Source: Streptomyces echinatus (GTDB lineage: Bacteria; Actinomycetota; Actinomycetes; Streptomycetales; Streptomycetaceae). From it: a stretch of 64,000 nucleotides of DNA. Both the position numbers and the translations under genes were made by a program. Positions 22,757 to 30,709 of this stretch are shown here, piece by piece. The notes under the pieces were generated by a model that worked only from the letters and a program-made list of their open reading frames with translations, did not search any database and was not told the origin of the DNA. The stretch lies in assembly GCF_014203595.1 (NCBI RefSeq), contig NZ_JACHJK010000002.1, positions 824,171 to 888,170 on the forward strand, written 5' to 3'. Positions within the stretch are counted from its first letter, which is position 1. Each line of letters opens with the position of its first letter.

Positions 22757-23737
22757 TTGTCCTACGAGGTTGCCTCCGGCATCGTGGAACGCATGAGCAC
22801 GGTCACCCCGCCCCGAACCCGGCCCACCGCCTCCACCTCCGCCCCGGCCCGTCCCCGCGCCCGCCTGGACTGGCGGCTCCGCTTCGGCGCACTGTCCCTG
22901 ATCTGGGGCTTCAGCTTCCTGTTGATCAAGGTGGGGACCGACGGGTACGCGCCGTTCCAGGTCACGCTCGGCCGGCTCGTGTTCGGCACGGCGGTGCTGA
23001 TGGCGGCGATGGCCGTGAAGCGGCAACGGCTGCCGCGCGGGGCCCGGGTGTGGGGGCACATGGCGGTCGCCGCGTTCCTGCTGAACGCCCTGCCGTTCTC
23101 CCTCTTCGCCTACTCCGAACTGACGATCCCGTCCACGCTGGCCGGCATCTGCAACGCCACCTCCCCCCTGTGGGGCATGCTCCTGTCCCTGGTCGCGCTG
23201 TCCGAGGACCGGCCCACCCGGGTCCGGGTCGCCGGCCTGGCGCTCGGCTTCCTGGGCGTGCTGACCGTGCTGGGGGTGTGGCAGGGCTTCCACGGCCTGG
23301 ACGCCACGGGCACGGCGATGGCGCTGCTGGCCTCGCTGAGCTACCCGGTCGGCTGGATCTACGTCCGCCGGACGCTGGCCGGCACCGGGAACTCGCACCT
23401 GGCGATGACCGGGGGGCAACTGCTGCTGGCCACGGTGCAGCTGGCCGTCGTGACGCCGCTGTTCACCGGCGTTCCCGAGCACTTCGCGTTCGTTCCGCTG
23501 CTGGCCGTCGCCGCGCTGGGCGCCCTGGGGACGGGGCTCGCCGTGCTCATCCAGTACGGGCTGGTCGCCGAGGTCGGGCCCACCACCGCCCAGATGGTCA
23601 CGTACTTCATTCCCGTCATCGCCACGGCCGCGGGGGTGGCGATCCTCGGGGAGTCCCTGCGGTGGACCACGCCGGTGGGTGCGGTGATCGTCATCGCGGG
23701 GGCCGCGCTCACCCAGGTGCGCGGCAAGAGCGTCTGA
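22757..23737 (+). CDS. EamA/DMT-family exporter
   Basis: A membrane transporter of 326 residues with ten hydrophobic segments in two EamA repeats (first from LSLIWGFSFLLIKVGTDGYAPF, second from TAMALLASLSYPVGWIYVRR, ending EVGPTTAQMVTYFIPVIATAAGVAILGESL). The TTG at 22757 is favoured by GGAGGG nine bases upstream; an ATG at 22793 gives a 314-residue protein but has only a weak site. Substrate unknown; amino acids or drugs are typical. Paired with the LysR gene. Confidence 0.88.
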   Translation: MSYEVASGIVERMSTVTPPRTRPTASTSAPARPRARLDWRLRFGALSLIWGFSFLLIKVGTDGYAPFQVTLGRLVFGTAVLMAAMAVKRQRLPRGARVWGHMAVAAFLLNALPFSLFAYSELTIPSTLAGICNATSPLWGMLLSLVALSEDRPTRVRVAGLALGFLGVLTVLGVWQGFHGLDATGTAMALLASLSYPVGWIYVRRTLAGTGNSHLAMTGGQLLLATVQLAVVTPLFTGVPEHFAFVPLLAVAALGALGTGLAVLIQYGLVAEVGPTTAQMVTYFIPVIATAAGVAILGESLRWTTPVGAVIVIAGAALTQVRGKSV

Positions 23738-23815
23738 GGGGGCGGGGGTACCGGGGGGACGTACGGTCCGTGGTGGCCGGTCGAGCCGCCTCTCCGCCCC
23801 CCTTCTCCGGTGCCG

Positions 23816-25156
23816 TCAGCCGTAGACGCGCGCCGGACTCGGCCGGACCGCCGCCGCCACCGCGTCGGCCAGCGGGGTGATGTCCTCCGGTGCGAGCGTC
23901 GAGACCGTGACGCGGATGCCCTGCGGTGACGCGAGCCGGAAACGGGCACCCGGCGCGACCGCCCAGCCTGCCTGCACCAGCCGGGCCACCGCGCCCGTCT
24001 CGTCGGGAACCGGCACCCAGACGTTCAGGCCGCTGCGGCCGTGGGCGGTGACCCCGCGCTCCGCCAGCGCCTCGACCAGGGCGTCCCTGCGGGCGCCGTA
24101 CGACCGCGCCACGGCCGCCCGGTCCACCGCGCCGCCCGCCCACAGGTGCGCCACGGCCCGCTGCAGGAGCAGGCTCACCCACCCCGGGCCCAGGCGCTGG
24201 CGGCCCCGGACCCGGTCGACGGTGACGGGGTCGCCGGTGACGACGGCGAGGCGCAGGTCGGGGCCGTAGGCCTTGGCGGCGGAGCGGACGAAGGCCCAGT
24301 GGCGGGTGACACCCGCGAGGGGGTGCAGGGGCAGGTCGACGAAGCCGTGACCGTGGTCGTCCTCGATGAGCAGGGTCTCCGGGTGGTCCCGCAGCACCGC
24401 GCGCAGGGCACGCGCGCGCGTGGCGGTCACCGCGGCGCCGGTCGGGTTCTGGGCGCGGGCGGTGACGATCAGGGCGCGGGCCCCGGACTCCAGGGCGCGG
24501 CGCAGCTCGTCCGGGCGCGGCCCGTCGTCGTCCACGCCGACGGGGGCCAGGTGCAGGCCCAGGGCGGGGACGAGGTCCAGGGCGCTCCCCCAGCCGGGAT
24601 CCTCGACGGCGACCGAGTCGCCGGGCCTGAGGTGCGCGGCAAGGACGCGTTCGATCGCGTCGAGGGAGCCGGAGGTCACGGCCGGCGGGCCCCCGGGGAC
24701 GCCGTCGGCGTCGAGTTCGGCACGGGCGAGGCGGACGAGCTCCGCGTCGACGGGGTCGTCACCGTAGAGGACGGGCCGGCGGTCGCCCTCCCGCGCCGCC
24801 GCCGCGAGGGCCGGGGCGAGGCGGGGCAGCAGGGCCGGGTCGGGGTTGCCCGTGGAGAGGTCACGGCCCCCGGGCGGCACCTCCACGCGCAGTTCCTCGC
24901 GGCCGGTGGTGGCCGGCTTGGAGCGGACACGGCTGCCCCGGCGGCCGGCCGTCTCGATCACCCCGCGTTCGCGCAGGGTGCGGTAGGCGGCGGCGACCGT
25001 GTTCGGATTCACGCCCAGCTGTGCCGCGAGCTCCCGCATGGGAGGCAGGGTCTGGCCCGGCCGCAGCTGTCCGGCGCCGACGGCCCGTTCGACCTCGGCC
25101 GCGATCTCGGCTGCGCCGCGCCCGGTGATCCGATATTCTCCTAGCACAATCAGCAT
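23816..25156 (-). CDS. MocR/PdxR-type GntR regulator with aminotransferase domain
   Basis: A 446-residue fusion: GntR winged helix at residues 12-75 (GQTLPPMRELAAQLGVNPNTVAAAYRTLRERGVI) and a fold-type I aminotransferase domain (PGWGSALDLVPALGL, ARAQNPTGAAVTATRARAL, EDDHGHGF, PLP Lys in RSAAKAYGPDLR). These proteins sense PLP or amino-acid adducts. It is divergent from a PNPOx-fold gene, over a perfect TGCACTAGTGCA palindrome that overlaps the start regions. The ATG at 25156 lacks a Shine-Dalgarno sequence, so the transcript may be leaderless. Confidence 0.92.
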   Translation of the reverse strand: MLIVLGEYRITGRGAAEIAAEVERAVGAGQLRPGQTLPPMRELAAQLGVNPNTVAAAYRTLRERGVIETAGRRGSRVRSKPATTGREELRVEVPPGGRDLSTGNPDPALLPRLAPALAAAAREGDRRPVLYGDDPVDAELVRLARAELDADGVPGGPPAVTSGSLDAIERVLAAHLRPGDSVAVEDPGWGSALDLVPALGLHLAPVGVDDDGPRPDELRRALESGARALIVTARAQNPTGAAVTATRARALRAVLRDHPETLLIEDDHGHGFVDLPLHPLAGVTRHWAFVRSAAKAYGPDLRLAVVTGDPVTVDRVRGRQRLGPGWVSLLLQRAVAHLWAGGAVDRAAVARSYGARRDALVEALAERGVTAHGRSGLNVWVPVPDETGAVARLVQAGWAVAPGARFRLASPQGIRVTVSTLAPEDITPLADAVAAAVRPSPARVYG

Positions 25157-25158
25157 TA

Positions 25159-25170
25159 TGCACTAGTGCA
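25159..25170. promoter_or_regulatory. Palindrome TGCACTAGTGCA, putative MocR operator
   Basis: Perfect 12-bp palindrome three bases from the MocR start codon. A related half-word CTAGCAC lies 18 bp away at 25141. MocR proteins commonly bind two or more half-sites between divergent genes, so the pair fits. Confidence 0.6.
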
Positions 25171-25211
25171 AAACGTCTTTTCAAGTCGCCTCACCCATGG
25201 AGGGCTCCGTC

Positions 25212-25892
25212 ATGCAGGGCACGACCGAGGAATCGCAGGCCGCCGCCTACACGCCGACCGACCGCACCGTGCCGACGCGCTCCGCGGACCGGGCGTCGTA
25301 CGACAAGGAGCTGGTGCACGCGATATTGGACGAGGGATACGTCTGTCACCTCGGCTTCGTCCGGGACGGCGCCCCGGTGGTGCTGCCGACGCTGTACGGC
25401 CGGGTCGGCGAGCGGCTCTACGTCCACGGGTCCACCGGTTCCCGCCCGCTGCGGATGACCGGCCAGACCGACCCCGGCCTGCCGGTGTGCCTGACGGTCA
25501 CCCACGTCGACGGGCTGGTGCTGGCCCGCTCCGCCTTCCACCACTCGATCAACTACCGCTCGGTCGTGGTGCACGGCGTCGCGCACGAGGTCACCGACCC
25601 CGAGGAACGGCGGCTGGCCCTGGACGCGCTGGTCGACCACGTCGTACCGGGCCGGGCCGCCGACTCCCGCCCCGCGAACAAGAAGGAGCTGGCCGCCACC
25701 GCGGTCATCCGCCTGGACCTCGACGAGGTCTCGGCCAAGGTCCGCTCCGGCGGGGCCAACGACGAACCGGACGACCTCTCCCTGCCGTTCTGGGCCGGGG
25801 TCGTCCCGCTCCGCAAGGGCTACGAGGCACCGGTCCCCAACGCCGACCTGGCGCCCGGCGTCGACCTGCCGGACTACCTGGCGGGGCACTAG
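25212..25892 (+). CDS. PNPOx-fold flavoprotein, pyridoxamine 5'-phosphate oxidase family
   Basis: A 226-residue protein of the PNPOx_2 (FMN-binding, 'flavin-nucleotide-binding') type: YVCHLGFVRDGAPVVLPTLYGRVGERLYVHGSTGSRPLR, then HSINYRSVVVHGVAHEVTDPEERRLALDALVDHVVPGR. The ATG at 25212 is preferred over one five codons upstream. It is the divergent partner of the MocR regulator, so a role in vitamin B6 or amine metabolism under MocR control is plausible but unproven. Confidence 0.85.
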   Translation: MQGTTEESQAAAYTPTDRTVPTRSADRASYDKELVHAILDEGYVCHLGFVRDGAPVVLPTLYGRVGERLYVHGSTGSRPLRMTGQTDPGLPVCLTVTHVDGLVLARSAFHHSINYRSVVVHGVAHEVTDPEERRLALDALVDHVVPGRAADSRPANKKELAATAVIRLDLDEVSAKVRSGGANDEPDDLSLPFWAGVVPLRKGYEAPVPNADLAPGVDLPDYLAGH

Positions 25893-25944
25893 CGTCCGGG
25901 CGCGCCTGCGTCCGGGCGCGCCGGGATCGCCTCCGGCCGGTGCT

Positions 25945-26943
25945 CTATGCGGCGGTGCCGCGGGCGGACAGCTCCCGTTCGGCGCCGCCCGAGGCGACCG
26001 GCTCCGGGGACCCCTTCGCGGGGGCGGAGGACTGGGCTATGAACGCGCCGACCAGGACGACCGCGCCGCCGACGACCTGCGGCGCGGACAGGTGCTCGCC
26101 GAGCAGCACCCAGGCCAGCACGGTCGCGATGACCGCCTCCAGACAGGCGACGACTCCGGCGACCTGCGGCGACAGCCGGCGCACGGACAGCACTCCGGTG
26201 ATGTACGCGATCACCGTGGCGACGAGCACCACCCAGGCGAGCAGGGCGACGGCCGGTACGCCGGTGCCGTTCAGGTCCGCGGAGCCCGCCAGCACCGACC
26301 AGTCCATGCTCCAGGGGCGGGCCACGGCCGTCAGCACGGCGGCGCCCACGAGCAGCCCGTAGGCGATGACGCCGAGCGGGTCGGGCGCCGTCTCGCCCGC
26401 GTCGCTGCCCTGGTCGGCCAGGACGAAGTAGCCGACCTGGCAGCAGGCGGCGCCCAGGGCGAGCACCAGGCCCAGCGCGTCGAAGCTCAGCCCCGACCAG
26501 ACCTCCACCACACAGGCGAGGCCACCCGCGGCGAGGACCACGCCGAGCGCGGCGGCACGGGTCACGGGCCGCCGCTGCACGAACCGCACCCAGCCCAGCA
26601 CCAGGGCGGGCGCCAGATACTCGATGAGCAGGGCCACGCCGACCGGGATCCGGGAGAGCGCGGCGAAGTAGCAGGCCTGGACACCGGCGACGGCGAGCAG
26701 CCCGAACCCGGCGAGCAGCGCGGGCCGGCGGCGCGGCAGGGCGCGGTGCCGTACCGCGATCGGCAGCATCACCAGAGCGGCGCCCGCCACCCGCAGCCAC
26801 ACCACGTGCAGCGGGTCGAGTCCCGCCTCGATCAGTGGTTTGGCGGCCACCCCGGACCCGCCGAAGGCCAGCGCCGAGGCGAGGGCGAGGCCGAGTCCGG
26901 CTCCCTTGCCAGGGCTGTCATGACTGCTCCCAGACGTATGCAC
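25945..26943 (-). CDS. EamA/DMT-family transporter
   Basis: A 332-residue ten-helix transporter with two EamA repeats: GLGLALASALAFGGSGVAAKPLI..., FAALSRIPVGVALLIEYLAPALVLGW, and the second repeat ending RRLSPQVAGVVACLEAVIATVLAWVLLGEHL. The IPVGVALLIEYLAPALV motif is like RhtA/YicL-type threonine, homoserine or drug exporters. GTG start at 26943 (a second GTG two codons upstream is possible). It converges on the PNPOx gene with a 52-bp gap. Confidence 0.87.
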   Translation of the reverse strand: MHTSGSSHDSPGKGAGLGLALASALAFGGSGVAAKPLIEAGLDPLHVVWLRVAGAALVMLPIAVRHRALPRRRPALLAGFGLLAVAGVQACYFAALSRIPVGVALLIEYLAPALVLGWVRFVQRRPVTRAAALGVVLAAGGLACVVEVWSGLSFDALGLVLALGAACCQVGYFVLADQGSDAGETAPDPLGVIAYGLLVGAAVLTAVARPWSMDWSVLAGSADLNGTGVPAVALLAWVVLVATVIAYITGVLSVRRLSPQVAGVVACLEAVIATVLAWVLLGEHLSAPQVVGGAVVLVGAFIAQSSAPAKGSPEPVASGGAERELSARGTAA

Positions 26944-26995
26944 CGGCACATGATGGCAGGCGCCGACAGGAGCGTCACCCCTGTTGACACCTGTC

Positions 26996-27847
26996 TCAGC
27001 TGGTGGACGGTCCGGCCGTCGGCGGGCCACCTCTCCGGCAGCGGGCCGCCATTCCGTCGGCGGCGTACTCGCCGGTTTCCGCCTCGATCCGCGCGGCCAG
27101 CTCGCCGGCCGGGATGCCGGCGCGTTCGAGGACCTCGGCGGCCCGGGAGCGCGGGTCGGCGGCGAGGGCCGCGAGCAGGTCGGTGCCGGCGACCCGGGGC
27201 GCGCCCCGGAGCCGGGCGCGGAGGCGGGCGTCGGCGAGCGCCGTGGCCGCGGCGGGCGACCACCCTCCGGCGTCCCTGGCCGCGCCGTCCTGGGCGGCGG
27301 GCGGAGCGGGAGGCACACCGACGGTCCTTCCCCCGGCCCCTGCGGCCGGATCGCCGGGCCCAGCGGGGCCGTCGGCGCCACCGGAAGAGACGGAGAGGGT
27401 CGAAGCCGCGAGGCCGGCCGAAGCGACGGCATCGCCCGAAGTGACGGGCCCGGCCGAATCCACGGGCCCGGCCGAATCCACGGGCCCGGCCGAATCCACG
27501 GGCCCGGCCGAATCCACGGGCCCGGCCGGGGCGGCGACGAAGGGGAGCGTGCCGGAGTTCTCCACGCTGCCCTGCCAGCGCAGTCCGTAGCCGATGCTGC
27601 GCTGCACGAGGTAACCGAGGAGCCGGGCGAGCCGCCGGGACTCCCCCACGGCGGCGCGGGCCTCGGGGTCGTGCTCCAGCAGGGCGTGGAGCAGATGCGC
27701 GGTGTCGGTCTGCCGGTCCCCGTCCCTCACGGCCCTCCGGCGGGCACCGGCAATCACCGCTGCGAGCTCGACACCGAGCCAGGCAGCGCCGTCCTGGTGC
27801 GGAACCACTGCGTCGGGAGCGGTCCGGTGGGCTGTACGGGGTTGCAC
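26996..27847 (-). CDS. Clp N-terminal (ClpR) domain protein with hexapeptide repeats
   Basis: A 283-residue protein with two Clp_N-like helical repeats separated by a linker. The first (residues ~20-95: WLGVELAAVIAGARRRAVRDGDRQTDTAHLLHALLEH) and the second (~200-265: WSPAAATALADARLRARLRGAPRVAGTDLLAALAADP) match the substrate-binding N domain of ClpC/ClpA, but no AAA+ module is present. The linker has about five PVDSAG repeats, then Gly/Ala/Pro-rich sequence. It may act as a ClpC-like adaptor or decoy; this is inference. Start ATG at 27847. Confidence 0.75.
   Translation of the reverse strand: MQPRTAHRTAPDAVVPHQDGAAWLGVELAAVIAGARRRAVRDGDRQTDTAHLLHALLEHDPEARAAVGESRRLARLLGYLVQRSIGYGLRWQGSVENSGTLPFVAAPAGPVDSAGPVDSAGPVDSAGPVDSAGPVTSGDAVASAGLAASTLSVSSGGADGPAGPGDPAAGAGGRTVGVPPAPPAAQDGAARDAGGWSPAAATALADARLRARLRGAPRVAGTDLLAALAADPRSRAAEVLERAGIPAGELAARIEAETGEYAADGMAARCRRGGPPTAGPSTS
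27444..27527 (-). repeat. 18-bp tandem repeat coding PVDSAG
   Basis: Four identical 18-bp units plus two thirds of a fifth (unit on the plus strand ACGGGCCCGGCCGAATCC). In the minus-strand gene it encodes hexapeptide PVDSAG repeats in the linker between the two Clp-N-like domains. Perfect identity of copies indicates recent expansion. Confidence 0.95.
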
Positions 27848-28197
27848 ATCCCCACCTCATCAGCCTCACGGGGGACCGCACATCCACGACGGGAACCATT
27901 CTCGCGTCCCACGACGAGTGGACATCACCGACCGGGATGTCATCCTCACGGAGGAGATCAGGCCGATCCCGCGCAAGGAGGCGCGCGCCGCCTTGCGCCA
28001 CGCCCCCGACGAGCGACCGCGCCGCGCCGGTACCCGTACGTCAGCAAGGGCAAGGCGTGCGCGGGTGCCGCCTCTCGGCGCCCTGCACCCAGCTCGGCCC
28101 CGAGAAGTGACGGCTCATCAGTATTGAATGTTCGCGCCCCTGCGGCTACGTTCCGCGACACCGTAGCCCGATACGCCCGATCCGAAGGGGTGGTCGC
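27848..28197. other. Intergenic region, possible small ORF
   Basis: 350 bp between the Clp-N gene and the SRPBCC gene. A GTG at 27918 opens a 69-codon plus-strand frame ending at 28127 whose first half (MDITDRDVILTEEIRPIPRKEAR) has coding-like codon use, but there is no ribosome binding site and the second half is Arg/Pro-rich. I treat it as unproven. The right end must hold the promoter of the SRPBCC gene. Confidence 0.3.
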
Positions 28198-28626
28198 ATG
28201 GCCGAAGTCAGCGCGGAGGCCCGCATCCAGGCGCCGGCCGAGAAGGTGTGGGCCCAGCTCACCGACTGGCCATCGTACGGGGCATGGAACGCGACCCACA
28301 CCAGCTTTCCCCGGGGCGGCCCCGAGACCCTGGCCGTGGGCGGGACGTTCCAGGAGAACATGAAGCTGATGGGTTTCCCGGCGGAGGTCGACTGGACCAT
28401 CGAGGAGCTGGAACCCGCCCGGCTGTTCGCCATCCGCGGCAAGGGCCCGATGGCGGTGACCGTCGCCACCCGCTACACCCTGACCCCCGACGGCGACGCC
28501 ACGACGCTCCGGATCGACGGCGAGTTCACCGGCGCCGCGGTGTCGCTGATGGCGGGCAAGCTGAAGGACTCGGCAACGGCCGCCCTGCACGAGTCGCTGC
28601 GCAAGCTGGACGGCCTGGTGGCCTGA
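28198..28626 (+). CDS. SRPBCC-family (polyketide cyclase/START-like) protein
   Basis: A 142-residue ligand-binding protein of the Polyketide_cyc2 type: AEVSAEARIQAPAEKVWAQLTDWPSYGAWN at the start, a central FPAEVDWTIEELEPARLFAIRGKGPMAVTVATRYTLTP sheet, and a long C-terminal helix (KLKDSATAALHESLRKLDGLV). It binds a hydrophobic ligand in a cavity; actual ligand unknown. GGGGTGG precedes the ATG. Convergent with the PadR gene over a shared terminator. Confidence 0.85.
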   Translation: MAEVSAEARIQAPAEKVWAQLTDWPSYGAWNATHTSFPRGGPETLAVGGTFQENMKLMGFPAEVDWTIEELEPARLFAIRGKGPMAVTVATRYTLTPDGDATTLRIDGEFTGAAVSLMAGKLKDSATAALHESLRKLDGLVA

Positions 28627-28641
28627 GCGGGGACACGCGAA

Positions 28642-28672
28642 GGCGCCCCGCGCGGATACCGCACGGGGCGCC
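28642..28672. terminator. Bidirectional terminator
   Basis: Fourteen-base stem (arm GGCGCCCCGCGCGG, one mismatch) with a 3-nt ATA loop, centred between the stop codons of the SRPBCC gene (plus) and the PadR gene (minus), 16-18 bp from each. Confidence 0.85.
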
Positions 28673-28689
28673 CGGACCTCGCGGGAGCC

Positions 28690-29316
28690 TCAGTGCTCGT
28701 CGGCGAGGATCAGGTACAGCTTCTTGCGGGCGTCGTTGACGACAGCCAGCGCCTTCTCGCGCTGCTCCTTGCTGCCGGTCTTCCAGACCTGGCCGAACGC
28801 CTCCATCAGCCCGAACCCGGCCTGACGGATCTCGGTGAGGGCCTCCCAGTCGACTCCGCGCGAGGCCTCCTCCCAGGGTGCGTCCGGCCCCTCCTCGGCG
28901 GCGGCGCGTCCGTTCTCGGTCAGCGAGAACAGCTTCTTGCCGCCCTCGGTCTCGCTGGCGATCAGACCCTCGTCCTCCAGCAGTTGGAGGGTGGGGTAGA
29001 CCGAACCGGGGCTGGGCTTCCAGGCGCCGCCACTGCGTTCGGCGATCTCCTGGATCATCTCGTAGCCGTGCATGGGACGGTCCCTGAGCAGGGCCAGGAT
29101 CGAGGCGCGTACGTCACCGCGCCGCGCCCGCCCCCGCGGGCCGCCCCGTCCTCGCGGCCCCCAGCCGCCCGGCCCGAAGCCGGGCCCGCCGGGACCGAAC
29201 CCCGGGCCACCGGGCCCGAACGGGCCGAAGGCGGCCCGCCGGCCCTCGAAGCCGCCCATGCCCCGGCAGCCGGGGCCCTCATGCCGATGTCCACGCTCGA
29301 ATCCGTGGGTACGCAT
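28690..29316 (-). CDS. PadR-family transcriptional regulator with Gly/Pro-rich head
   Basis: A 208-residue regulator. Residues 1-65 are a low-complexity head (FGPFGPGGPGFGPGG, then RGRGGPRGRARRG); the PadR winged helix is at 66-140 (VRASILALLRDRPMHGYEMIQEIAERSGGAWKPSPGSVYPTLQLLEDEGLI) followed by a C-terminal dimerisation helix pair ending LYLILADEH. Start ATG at 29316 has GGAG eight bases upstream. The basic/glycine head may bind DNA or RNA non-specifically. It is divergent from an uncharacterised gene, with two palindromes in between. Confidence 0.9.
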   Translation of the reverse strand: MRTHGFERGHRHEGPGCRGMGGFEGRRAAFGPFGPGGPGFGPGGPGFGPGGWGPRGRGGPRGRARRGDVRASILALLRDRPMHGYEMIQEIAERSGGAWKPSPGSVYPTLQLLEDEGLIASETEGGKKLFSLTENGRAAAEEGPDAPWEEASRGVDWEALTEIRQAGFGLMEAFGQVWKTGSKEQREKALAVVNDARKKLYLILADEH

Positions 29317-29354
29317 CGTGATCACTCCATTCCATCGCTGATCTGTCACTACAC

Positions 29355-29390
29355 ATCGCGTATCGTTCGCGATGCCTCAACGATATATCG
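29355..29390. promoter_or_regulatory. Paired palindromes upstream of padR
   Basis: Inverted repeat ATCGCG-N7-CGCGAT at 29355-29373 and the 10-bp palindrome CGATATATCG at 29381-29390, 38-74 bp upstream of the PadR start. PadR proteins bind AT-centred palindromes near their own promoter and the local drop in GC supports a promoter here. Confidence 0.6.
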
Positions 29391-29448
29391 GAAGAGTTTC
29401 GCTGACAACCCCCTTCCGAAGGCGCGGTGACCGCGTACCCTCGGCTCC

Positions 29449-29844
29449 GTGCCCCGCCGTTCGAGAACGCCCCGCCGACTGGTCGCCGACGCGCGCACGT
29501 ACCTGTGGACGCTCCGCCACAGTCACAGCCACAGCGGGGCGGACGGCGGCCGGTCCTGCCGCGAGACCCTGACGCTGTACCCGCAGCCGGCCGGCGCCGG
29601 CGGCCCCCTGCGCATCGTCTTCGCCGAGGGCCCCGGCCGGTACGTCCCGGGCGGGGCTCCCCTGGGCTCCGGAGACGTGGGGTACGTCCGGGGCGCCTCC
29701 CTGAACCTTCACGAACCCGGCGCCGTCCGGTCGCTGCTCGACGCGGCGTTGGCCCGTGGGTGGCGGCCGGAGGCGCGGCGGGCGGTGGAGCTGGACGGCT
29801 GGTCCCTGCTGGAGGCGGCGGCCGCCGCGCGCGACCGGCACTGA
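29449..29844 (+). CDS. Hypothetical protein (131 aa)
   Basis: Reads MPRRSRTPRRLVADARTYLWTLRHSHSHS... from a GTG with no clear ribosome binding site; ends EAAAAARDRH. The segment TYLWTLRHSHS followed by CRETLTLYPQPAGAGGPLRIVF and a HEPGAVRSLLDAALARGWRP region is beta-alpha in character. I do not recognise a named family. It lies divergent from padR, so it may be the regulated target. Confidence 0.65.
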   Translation: MPRRSRTPRRLVADARTYLWTLRHSHSHSGADGGRSCRETLTLYPQPAGAGGPLRIVFAEGPGRYVPGGAPLGSGDVGYVRGASLNLHEPGAVRSLLDAALARGWRPEARRAVELDGWSLLEAAAAARDRH

Positions 29845-29870
29845 GCCGCGCGCCCTGAGAGGATCAGGGC

Positions 29871-30260
29871 ATGACGGACTCACCCATGCGGATCAACACC
29901 CTCGTCGTGGACGCCACCGACCCCGAGCGGCTTGCCGCGTTCTGGTCCGAGTTGCTCGGCCGGCCAGTCGTGGGCCGCATGGGACCCTACGTATGGCTGC
30001 GGCGCGAGAACGGCCTGGGCCTGGGCTTCCAGCGAACCGGCGAGCCCAAGTCGGTGAAGAACCGTATGCACTTCGACATCACCTCGCCCGACCCGTCCGC
30101 CGAGCAGCGGCGTGTCGAGGCGCTCGGCGGACGCAGGCTGACGCAGTACGACGCCGGCGGCTTCCTGGTGATGGCGGACCCCGAGGGCAACGAATTCTGC
30201 ATCATCCCCGACGGCCCCTTCGAACTCGACGACGAGGGGCGCGCGGACTACCTCACCTGA
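29871..30260 (+). CDS. VOC-family (glyoxalase-like) protein
   Basis: A 129-residue vicinal-oxygen-chelate protein of the Glyoxalase_6 type: INTLVVDATDPERLAAFWSELLG, then YVWLRRENGLGLGFQRTGEPKSVKNRMHFDITSPDPSAEQRRVEALGG and VMADPEGNEFCIIPD. His in MHFDI and Glu in NEFCI correspond to metal ligands. Begins 26 bp after the preceding gene, and its last 13 bp overlap the convergent MerR gene. Substrate unknown. Confidence 0.9.
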   Translation: MTDSPMRINTLVVDATDPERLAAFWSELLGRPVVGRMGPYVWLRRENGLGLGFQRTGEPKSVKNRMHFDITSPDPSAEQRRVEALGGRRLTQYDAGGFLVMADPEGNEFCIIPDGPFELDDEGRADYLT

Positions 30261-30616
30261 CCGGCCCCTGCTCGCAGGGGACAGCCGGTGCCGACGCGGG
30301 CGGTGAGGTCCGTGCGGAGTGCCGTCAGCTCGGCCAGGCGCGCGTCGACGACCCGGATCTTGTCCTCGAACAGGGCGGACAGGGCCTCGGCGCTGTCCGG
30401 TGCGTCCTTCAGTTCCGCGCCGTGCCGGGCGATCTCGGCGAGGGTGAACCCGAGCGCCTGCGCCGTGCGCACATACTGCAGCCAGGGCACCGTCTCCGGC
30501 GGGAAGTCACGGTAGCCGTTGGGCAGCCGGTCACCCTCGATCAGGCCGATCTTCTCGTAGAAGCGCAGCGTGTCCTTGGACAGCCCCGCACGCACGGCCA
30601 GTTCCCCGATGCGCAT
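30248..30616 (-). CDS. MerR-family transcriptional regulator
   Basis: A 122-residue MerR protein: HTH MRIGELAVRAGLSKDTLRFYEKIGLIEGDRLPNGYRDFPPE, then the coiled-coil dimerisation helix. The C-terminal Cys in VGTGCPLRAGAG sits where thiol- or metal-sensing members carry ligand Cys, but only one is present. It is divergent from a small membrane protein whose promoter has the long spacer typical of MerR control. Confidence 0.93.
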   Translation of the reverse strand: MRIGELAVRAGLSKDTLRFYEKIGLIEGDRLPNGYRDFPPETVPWLQYVRTAQALGFTLAEIARHGAELKDAPDSAEALSALFEDKIRVVDARLAELTALRTDLTARVGTGCPLRAGAGQVR

Positions 30617-30639
30617 GACTCCCCCACCACTCGGTCGAC

Positions 30640-30671
30640 TTGACCTTGGAGCGTACTCCGCTGTCTAGCGT
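30640..30671 (+). promoter_or_regulatory. MerR-type promoter with 19-20 bp spacer
   Basis: A -35 TTGACC (30640-30645) and -10 CTAGCG/TAGCGT (30665-30671) are separated by 19-20 bp, and the spacer contains a GGAG-CGTA-CTCC dyad. An over-long spacer with a central dyad is the hallmark of MerR-activated promoters. It drives the membrane protein gene starting at 30710; the regulator start is 24 bp to the left. Confidence 0.75.
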
Positions 30672-30709
30672 GGGCGGCGCCCGAACGAGCCCTGCCGAGG
30701 AGCCCCCCG

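Noticed and set aside
27918..28127. Possible 69-codon gene
   Set aside because: First half has fair codon bias but no ribosome binding site and no recognisable similarity; kept only as a note in the intergenic entry.
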